From an uncultured Pelagibacteraceae bacterium (lineage in GTDB: Bacteria; Pseudomonadota; Alphaproteobacteria; Pelagibacterales; Pelagibacteraceae): 44,243 bases of DNA. The notes beneath the pieces are model-generated. The model worked only from the letters and a program-made list of their open reading frames with translations. It made no database searches and was not told the origin of the DNA. Positions within the stretch are counted from its first letter, which is position 1. The number at the start of each line of letters is the position of its first letter. Below are positions 38,088-44,243 of the stretch, piece by piece. The position numbers and the translations under genes are program-made. Location of the stretch: the NCBI GenBank assembly GCA_902582735.1, contig CACHTB010000007.1, forward strand, positions 1-44,243, read 5' to 3'.

Positions 38088-38311
38088 TAAAACCACCTAA
38101 ACATTCCAATGATACCTGCAGTAGCATAAAAAATTTGAAGTAGTAAAATTCCCCTATGTTTTCCTAAATATGCCCACAAACCGATTAAAATTGCAGAAAT
38201 TAATAATAGGGCAAAACCTAGAAATTCAGCACCAATGTTTAGAGCAACAAGAAGTGAATAAATAATAGCAGTTATAACGCCTAGCCACTCTAATATTTTA
38301 TTTTTATCCAT
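38087..38311 (-). CDS. Small membrane protein, uncharacterised
   Basis: 74 aa, ~3 hydrophobic segments; stop overlaps the start of the downstream Ldh2 gene. Confidence 0.6.
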   Translation of the reverse strand: MDKNKILEWLGVITAIIYSLLVALNIGAEFLGFALLLISAILIGLWAYLGKHRGILLLQIFYATAGIIGMFRWF

Positions 38312-38328
38312 GAAGTAAATTTTTTAGA

Positions 38329-40254
38329 TTAGCCTTTACCTCTCCAAGGTATAGTTTTATCGATAATTTTTCTAAGAGTAATATCAAACAAAAGACCTAA
38401 CATTCCCATTATAAATATTGTGATCCAAATTACCTCATACTGAAAGTACTTTTTAGCAACGTTTTCAACAAAACCAATACCAGTTGTACCAGCTAAAAAC
38501 TCTGCAGCTACTAAAGTACCCCAACACATACCAACAGCAACTCTTATACCGGTTAATATTTCAGGAAGAGAATTAGGGAAAATAACATGTCTTAAAATTT
38601 GTTTTTTAGAAGCACCCAAAGAGTGTGCTGCATGAATTTTTGATAACTGGGTACCTGATGCCCCAGCTCTAGCTGATATTATCATTATCGATAATGAAAC
38701 CATAAATAATAGAAAAACTTTACCAGTATTATCAATTCCCAAAACTGAAATTATTAAAGGTGCCCAGGCTAAAGGAGGTACAGGTCTATATAATTCAATT
38801 AAGGGATCAAAAAATCCTTTAGCAAACCTGTTTAGACCCATAAACAAACCTAAAGGCACTCCTATTATAATTCCAAAAACTAATCCTAAAAATACTCTTA
38901 AAAAAGAGTCCCAAATATGTCCGTACGGAACAGGAACTTTAAATAATTTAAAATCACCTGTTACTAGTTTTAATACTTTGCTTTTAAAATTTTCCTTTAC
39001 AATTCCATCTTTAGTATGAACTGGATACTCACCAGGTAAAACATCTGCAATCCAATCTGGAAGAATAAAACCAATCATAGAACTAACATCAACCATTTCG
39101 ATCCAAAGCAATGGAATATTTTTATATCCAACACTTGGTTTAGACATGAGAATAAATTTGTTGAAGGTATCAGATGGCTTAGGTAGCCATCTACCTGAAC
39201 CTTGTTCAGAGCAACTTGGACCACTCGCAACTATTGTTCCTGCAGGAAACAAAAGTACGTCAATTAATCTCAATCCACCTTGTTCAGATTTTTGAAGATT
39301 ATCAAATTCAATTATTGCATCTTTCATCTCATTAAGAGCTGTTGGAGGATATATGCTAGCAAATTCTATTCTTCTTGCTATTTTTACAATATTTTTTGCA
39401 TATGTTGATGCTATTTCCTCACTATCATCTAAACTTTTTCTGTACGCCTTGATTTCATTTTTTAATTCTTTAATTGAAGTTTTAAAATATGAGTTATGAT
39501 TTCTTAACTTAAAAAATTTGTCACTTATCACTTTAAGTTCTGCTGCTGCCGCATGAAATTTTAAACCTCTATTTGTTCCAGGGACTAATGGAACTTCAAG
39601 TGTATTTTCTATAGATCCAGTTCCAGTTCTTACAGTAGTAATACCCCATCCACCTTGTTCCAAGACAGCTTTGAGTCTCTCATTTTTTTCTTCCTCAGAT
39701 TCAAATGGATAATCTTTTTTTTTAAAATTTGAGCTCAAAATTTTAATTTCCTCAGTCATTTCTTTAATCTTAATTTTTGTATCCATTTCCATTAAATTAT
39801 TATTTGTAAGCAAAGGAATGAGCTGGGTTGTTTTATCAATAAATCTAATCAATATCTTTTTTTGCTGATCATTTAGATCATTTGAATTTTGAATTTCATT
39901 AGCTATATTTTTAAGATTTTTATTTTCGATTTTAATAATTGAGGTACTTTTGAACTCTCTTTCTTCAATAGGAAATTGATATTTTAAACCCATCAATGAC
40001 TCGTTGATTTTTGCCACCTGGCATAACTCATTTGCAGACTTTGGGTAAAACCCTTTTGCTATATCCCAAGAATAATACAACCAGACTAATAAGATTGCGC
40101 TACTGCCTACAACAATCCAATGTTTGCCACCTTTTGCTCTTTCAGGGTTTCCAAAAACTGCATCAACTTTTTCAGTTTTTATTAATCTTCTTCCGTAAAG
40201 AATACATCCAATTATCGCTACAAATATTAGTATTGTTGTAAACTGGGTTAACAT
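38329..40254 (-). CDS. tauC: ABC transporter permease (NitT/TauT/SsuC family) with large N-terminal extension
   Basis: 641 aa; permease core DSFLRVFLGLVFGIIIGVPLGLFMG, EAA-like loop HAAHSLGASKKQILRHVIFPNSLPEILTGIRVAVGMCWGTLVAAE; about 430 aa precede it. Confidence 0.88.
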   Translation of the reverse strand: MLTQFTTILIFVAIIGCILYGRRLIKTEKVDAVFGNPERAKGGKHWIVVGSSAILLVWLYYSWDIAKGFYPKSANELCQVAKINESLMGLKYQFPIEEREFKSTSIIKIENKNLKNIANEIQNSNDLNDQQKKILIRFIDKTTQLIPLLTNNNLMEMDTKIKIKEMTEEIKILSSNFKKKDYPFESEEEKNERLKAVLEQGGWGITTVRTGTGSIENTLEVPLVPGTNRGLKFHAAAAELKVISDKFFKLRNHNSYFKTSIKELKNEIKAYRKSLDDSEEIASTYAKNIVKIARRIEFASIYPPTALNEMKDAIIEFDNLQKSEQGGLRLIDVLLFPAGTIVASGPSCSEQGSGRWLPKPSDTFNKFILMSKPSVGYKNIPLLWIEMVDVSSMIGFILPDWIADVLPGEYPVHTKDGIVKENFKSKVLKLVTGDFKLFKVPVPYGHIWDSFLRVFLGLVFGIIIGVPLGLFMGLNRFAKGFFDPLIELYRPVPPLAWAPLIISVLGIDNTGKVFLLFMVSLSIMIISARAGASGTQLSKIHAAHSLGASKKQILRHVIFPNSLPEILTGIRVAVGMCWGTLVAAEFLAGTTGIGFVENVAKKYFQYEVIWITIFIMGMLGLLFDITLRKIIDKTIPWRGKG

Positions 40255-41052
40255 TTAATTATCTTTCCCCATAATTTCTTCTTCCATATCCCAAATCATA
40301 GATAGGATTTCTTCTCTTTTAGATGAAAAATCTTTATTTTTTTTAATTTCCCTTAAATCTTCTTTTAAACCCATCTCTGCAAAAGGAAGATTGTACTCTT
40401 TGTGTATTCTTCCTGGTCTTGGTGCCATTACATAAAGTCTTTCACCTAGTAATAAGGCCTCTTCAACTGAGTGAGTAATCAATATAATTGTTTTTCCCGT
40501 TTCCTTCCAAATCTTTAAAACTAAAGACTGCATCTTTTCTCGAGTTAATGCATCTAAAGCGCCTAATGGTTCATCCATTAAAATTAAATCTGGATCATTA
40601 ATTAAACATCTTGCTAGAGCAACTCTTTGCTGCATTCCACCTGATAGCTGGTAGGTAGGAGTATTTCCAAATCCTTTAAGACCAACTATATCAAGCCATT
40701 CATCAACTTTTTCTAAAGTAATATTTGGATCCTCTTTTTTCATCCTCAATCCAAAGTTCACATTCTCTGCAACTGTTAACCATTCGAACAATGCACCTTG
40801 TTGAAATACCATACCCCTTTCAACTCCTGGTCCATCTATTTCATTATTATTTAAGGTTATTTTTCCTGAGGTTGGTCTTAAAAATCCTGCAGTAATATTT
40901 AATAAAGTTGTTTTTCCACAACCAGATGGGCCTAATACAGTTAGTAGTTCTCCTTTTTTAAGAGTAAAACTTACATCCTTTAATGCATGAACAGTTTCCC
41001 CTTTGGGGCTTTTAAAAATCATGTTTAGATTTTCAGAAACTAGATCGCTCAT
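40255..41052 (-). CDS. tauB: ABC transporter ATP-binding protein (TauB/SsuB family)
   Basis: 265 aa; GPSGCGKTTLL Walker A, LSGGMQQRVALARCLINDPDLILMDEPLGALD. Confidence 0.95.
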   Translation of the reverse strand: MSDLVSENLNMIFKSPKGETVHALKDVSFTLKKGELLTVLGPSGCGKTTLLNITAGFLRPTSGKITLNNNEIDGPGVERGMVFQQGALFEWLTVAENVNFGLRMKKEDPNITLEKVDEWLDIVGLKGFGNTPTYQLSGGMQQRVALARCLINDPDLILMDEPLGALDALTREKMQSLVLKIWKETGKTIILITHSVEEALLLGERLYVMAPRPGRIHKEYNLPFAEMGLKEDLREIKKNKDFSSKREEILSMIWDMEEEIMGKDN

Positions 41053-41079
41053 TCAATGACTTTATATTAGAATTTTTTC

Positions 41080-41116
41080 AAAAAAAATAGGCACCAATTA
41101 AAAATTGGCGCCTATT
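41080..41116 (-). terminator. Rho-independent terminator between the substrate-binding gene and tauB-like gene
   Basis: Minus strand AATAGGCGCCAATT TTT AATTGGTGCCTATT followed by T-run: 14-bp stem with one G-U, 3-nt loop (plus coordinates 41086-41099 / 41103-41116; A-run 41080-41087). Confidence 0.88.
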
Positions 41117-41136
41117 AGATATTTTACCTTACAAAA

Positions 41137-42078
41137 TTATAGTGGTAAGAAACTTGTATCTACTGCTCCGTCTGGTGTTCCCATACCTTTTAAGAAGGCA
41201 TCAAGATTACCACTTTCCATAGATTGTTTAGTTTCTTCTGGAGTTAAAAATTTGAAACCACCTAAAGTTTCTTTCATGTCTGCAACTTTCATCTCAGATG
41301 CCTTTGACATAGAATTCATATCGCTTTTACCAGCTCTATATCTGTCATTAGCTTCATGAGTTACTTCGATGAATGTTCTTAACATTCCAGGGTTTTCTTT
41401 CATAAATTTATCTGTTACTGACGTGATATCTATTCCTAAAATACCAGCATCTCTTGCTTCTTGAACAGTTAAAAGTCTTGATCCAACTGCAGTTGCAGCC
41501 TTGATTGAGTTACCACCAAATAAACATGCCATTACAACATCGCCACTTACTAATGCAGCAGCACCTTCTTCTGGGTCCATTTGAATGATGTCCATTTTTC
41601 CTCTGTCAGCTCCAACAACTTTCATACTTTCATCAAAAACATATTCAGCCATTGTTCCAAGTGGAACAGCAACTTTTTTGCCTTCCAACTCTGTTGCATT
41701 TGCTTTTGTAATACCTGAAGCGTTCGATGTTACACACGTAGTTCCACCCATTCCATACTCCATTGCAATATCAACAAGCTTAATTGGAGCTTTTGATTTT
41801 ACAGCATTGATGAAAGGAACTAGTCCTTGTGAATAAGAAATATCAATATCTCCAGCTAACATTGCATCAGTCATTGCACCACCGTTAGTGAAATTTGTCC
41901 ATTTAACTGGCACTCCAAGAGCTTTTGCAAAATTCTTTTTTTGCATGTCTTCTAAATTAGGACTTGGCCATTCTAAAAAGTATGCAACTCTAACAACGTT
42001 CGCTGCTGAATTAGCGGCAGTAATTGCAAGGTTTAGAGCAAATATACTTCCTAAAATAAAACTAATTATTTTTTTCAT
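41137..42078 (-). CDS. tauA: ABC transporter substrate-binding protein (TauA-like)
   Basis: Signal peptide MKKIISFILGSIFALNLAITAANSA; VRVAYFLEWPSPNLEDMQ, DAMLAGDIDISYSQGLVPF; ATG at 42078 with AGGAGAAATA upstream. Confidence 0.88.
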   Translation of the reverse strand: MKKIISFILGSIFALNLAITAANSAANVVRVAYFLEWPSPNLEDMQKKNFAKALGVPVKWTNFTNGGAMTDAMLAGDIDISYSQGLVPFINAVKSKAPIKLVDIAMEYGMGGTTCVTSNASGITKANATELEGKKVAVPLGTMAEYVFDESMKVVGADRGKMDIIQMDPEEGAAALVSGDVVMACLFGGNSIKAATAVGSRLLTVQEARDAGILGIDITSVTDKFMKENPGMLRTFIEVTHEANDRYRAGKSDMNSMSKASEMKVADMKETLGGFKFLTPEETKQSMESGNLDAFLKGMGTPDGAVDTSFLPL

Positions 42079-42270
42079 TATTTCTCCTGTAATTAAATTT
42101 AATTTACTTCGCGTATTTAAGTTCATTATAAGATTGATGTAAATGATGAATTATGCGTTAGGGGTGACATTAAAAACTTAGACAACTTTGAGTTGTATGG
42201 TATATTTATTTTCTGTCCAATTAAAATGAATTAGTCTATGAGGATAAAAACTTACTTTTTTTAAAAATTT

Positions 42271-43614
42271 ATGAGTTCAGAAAAACCAAACATTCCAAAT
42301 TCATTAAATGAACATTGGATGCCATTTACATCCAATAAGGACTTTAAAGAAAATCCAAGATTAATAGTTGAAGCAAAAGGAGTCTATTTAAAAAACCACC
42401 ATGGAAAAACTCAAATTGATGCAAGCTCTGGATTATTTTGCAATCCCTTAGGACATGGAAGGCAAGAAATTATAGATGCAATAACTAAACAACTAAAAAC
42501 TGTTGATTACGCTCAACCATTTCAACAAGGTTTTGGAGGTTCGTTTGAACTTGCAACAAGAATTGCAAAACATACTCCAGGAAATTTAAATAGAATTTTT
42601 TATACGATTTGTGGATCAACTGCAGTTGAAACAGCAATTAAAATTGCAATTGCGTACCATAAATCTAGAGGAGAAGGTAATCGTTTTAGATTTGTCGGTA
42701 GAGAAAGAGGATACCATGGAATGAATATTGGAGCGACATCTGTTGGTGGTATGATCAATAATGTTAAAACATTTGCAAGTGTATTAATGCCAGGTGTAGT
42801 TCATATGAGACATACACATTTACCAGAACATAAATTTATTTCAGGTCAGCCAGAGACAGGCGCAGAGTTAGCTGATGATTTAGAGAGAATTTGTACAAAC
42901 TTTGGAGGAGAAAATATTGCTGCATGTATTGTAGAACCAATTGCTGGATCAACTGGAACTTTAGTTCCACCAAAAGGATACTTACAAAGACTAAGAGAGA
43001 TTTGCGATAAGCACGGTATAATTTTAATTTTTGACGAGGTTATTACAGGGTGGGGAAGAACAGGTTCACCATTTGCATCTCAAGAGTACGGTGTAACACC
43101 AGATATAATCACAATGGCAAAAGCAACTACGAACGGTATATCACCATTAGGTGCAGTTGCATGTAAGGAGGAAATTTACGACTCAATAATGGATGGCGCA
43201 CCCAAAGGAACAATAGAATTATTTCATGGATATACGTATTCTGGAATTCCAATTTCAGTAGCCGCAGGTTTAGCAGTGCAAGATATATTTGAGAAAGACG
43301 ATATATTTAATAGAGCAAAAGAAATGAGTCCGTATTTTCAAGAAGGTTTGATGTCTCTTAAAGATTTAGATGAAGTGGATAATATAAGAGGATATGGAAT
43401 GATGGGTGGAATTGATATGAGAGCAGGCAAAAAGCCTGGGGCAGCTGGATTTACATGTTTTAAACATTGTTATGAAGCAGGTGTAAATTTTAAAGCAACT
43501 GGTGACTGTTTAATTATCGCTCCAATGTTTATTTGTGAAAAAAAACATATAGACGAAATTATTGAAAAACTAAGAACTGGAATATCAAACTATTCAAAAA
43601 GCAAAAAAAATTAA
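42271..43614 (+). CDS. Class III omega-amino-acid:pyruvate aminotransferase (taurine--pyruvate aminotransferase candidate)
   Basis: 447 aa; EHWMPFTSNKDFKENPR, FYTICGSTAVETAIKIA, ERGYHGMNIGATSVGG, IFDEVITGWGRTGS, ITMAKATTNGISPLGAV. Confidence 0.88.
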   Translation: MSSEKPNIPNSLNEHWMPFTSNKDFKENPRLIVEAKGVYLKNHHGKTQIDASSGLFCNPLGHGRQEIIDAITKQLKTVDYAQPFQQGFGGSFELATRIAKHTPGNLNRIFYTICGSTAVETAIKIAIAYHKSRGEGNRFRFVGRERGYHGMNIGATSVGGMINNVKTFASVLMPGVVHMRHTHLPEHKFISGQPETGAELADDLERICTNFGGENIAACIVEPIAGSTGTLVPPKGYLQRLREICDKHGIILIFDEVITGWGRTGSPFASQEYGVTPDIITMAKATTNGISPLGAVACKEEIYDSIMDGAPKGTIELFHGYTYSGIPISVAAGLAVQDIFEKDDIFNRAKEMSPYFQEGLMSLKDLDEVDNIRGYGMMGGIDMRAGKKPGAAGFTCFKHCYEAGVNFKATGDCLIIAPMFICEKKHIDEIIEKLRTGISNYSKSKKN

Positions 43615-43623
43615 TTCACCTTC

Positions 43624-44243
43624 ATGAAAATTGGTGTTCCTAAGGAAATAAAACCTCAAGAAAATCGTATAGGACTGACCCCAGAAAGTGTAAAAACTTT
43701 AACTTCTAATGGTCATGAAGTGTTAATAGAAAAAAATGGTGGTTTTGAAGCTGGTTTTGAAAATGATCAATATAAATCTGCTGGAGCAAAAATTATAGAA
43801 AAAGTAGATGATATTTTTAACGATGCAGAAATAATTGTTAAAGTTAAAGAGCCTCTATTGAATGAAGTAAAAATGATTAGAGAAAATCAAATAGTTTTTA
43901 CATACTTACATTTAGCTGCAGCAAAAGAGTTAACACAAGGACTCATAGACTCTAATTCAGTTTGTATAGCTTATGAAACAGTCACAGATAATAATGGAAG
44001 ACTTCCATTACTTGCACCAATGAGTGCAGTTGCAGGTAGAATGTCCGTTCAAGCTGGAGCACATTGCCTAGAGAAAAATCAAAAAGGAAGAGGGATATTA
44101 CTTGGAGGTGCGCCTGGTGGAGAACCTGGCAATGTAGTTATTCTAGGTGGAGGTGTTGTTGGAGAGAATGCAGCGATTATTGCAACAGGAATGAGAGCAA
44201 AAGTTCATATAGTTGATAAATCAGCCGAGAGACTAAAACAATT
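43624..44243 (+). CDS. ald: Alanine dehydrogenase, 3' truncated by window end
   Basis: Open frame from ATG 43624 to window end: MKIGVPKEIKPQENRIGLTPESVKTLTSNGHEVLIEKNGG...YLHLAAAKELT...GVVGENAAIIATGMRAKVHIVD. Absent from the ORF track because it has no stop in the window. Confidence 0.9.
   Translation, partial: MKIGVPKEIKPQENRIGLTPESVKTLTSNGHEVLIEKNGGFEAGFENDQYKSAGAKIIEKVDDIFNDAEIIVKVKEPLLNEVKMIRENQIVFTYLHLAAAKELTQGLIDSNSVCIAYETVTDNNGRLPLLAPMSAVAGRMSVQAGAHCLEKNQKGRGILLGGAPGGEPGNVVILGGGVVGENAAIIATGMRAKVHIVDKSAERLKQ

Noticed and set aside
34975-38100. ORFs 34975-35295, 35545-35751, 36250-36489, 36430-36621, 37387-37728, 37840-38100
   Set aside because: Antisense or out-of-frame inside Pta-like, BASS and Ldh2 genes.
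41105-42142. Plus-strand ORFs 41105-41359, 41585-41836, 41888-42142 and 40011-40241
   Set aside because: Antisense to the TauA-like and permease genes; absence of stops is explained by the opposite-strand coding frame.
1-44243. CRISPR array, tRNA/rRNA genes, transposons or prophage
   Set aside because: Inspected intergenic gaps (all short, under ~200 bp); no spaced direct repeats, cloverleaf-like sequences, terminal inverted repeats with transposase or phage structural genes were seen.

Overview
AT-rich, gene-dense chromosomal window resembling a streamlined marine alphaproteobacterium of the SAR11/Pelagibacter type. The taxonomic call is an inference from gene content, base composition and compaction. 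I recognise about 50 CDSs and found no rRNA, tRNA, CRISPR array, transposase or phage gene. Main blocks: (1) a glutaminase with duplicated ankyrin modules, truncated by the window start and convergent with glnA. (2) An EamA transporter broken by a 7-T frameshift. (3) At 6.3-15.5 kb, a probable sugar-acid catabolic locus around a tripartite tricarboxylate transporter (TctCBA): enolase-superfamily dehydratase, ALDH, PdxA-like, SDR, hydroxyisobutyrate-DH-like and FAH-family hydrolase. The order of activities fits the non-phosphorylative 2,4-diketo-3-deoxy-sugar-acid pathway. (4) ppc, ccdA and assorted housekeeping genes. (5) At 24.1-27.9 kb, an unusual run of small proteins on the minus strand (NTF2/SnoaL-like, GYD, DUF1330, monooxygenase-like barrels, cupin, one secreted protein). 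This is the best candidate for an undescribed system. (6) cysE-cysK, peroxiredoxin and others. (7) At 33.5-44.2 kb, a possible organosulfonate neighbourhood: HpsN-like HisD paralogue, Pta-like, Ldh2-family dehydrogenase, TauABC-like ABC transporter with an enlarged permease, class III aminotransferase and a truncated alanine dehydrogenase. RNA-level signals include intra-operon terminators after two binding-protein genes, a candidate three-helix RNA at 36715-36802, and inverted repeats near glnA and the HisD paralogue. All family calls come from reading protein motifs; no database search was possible.
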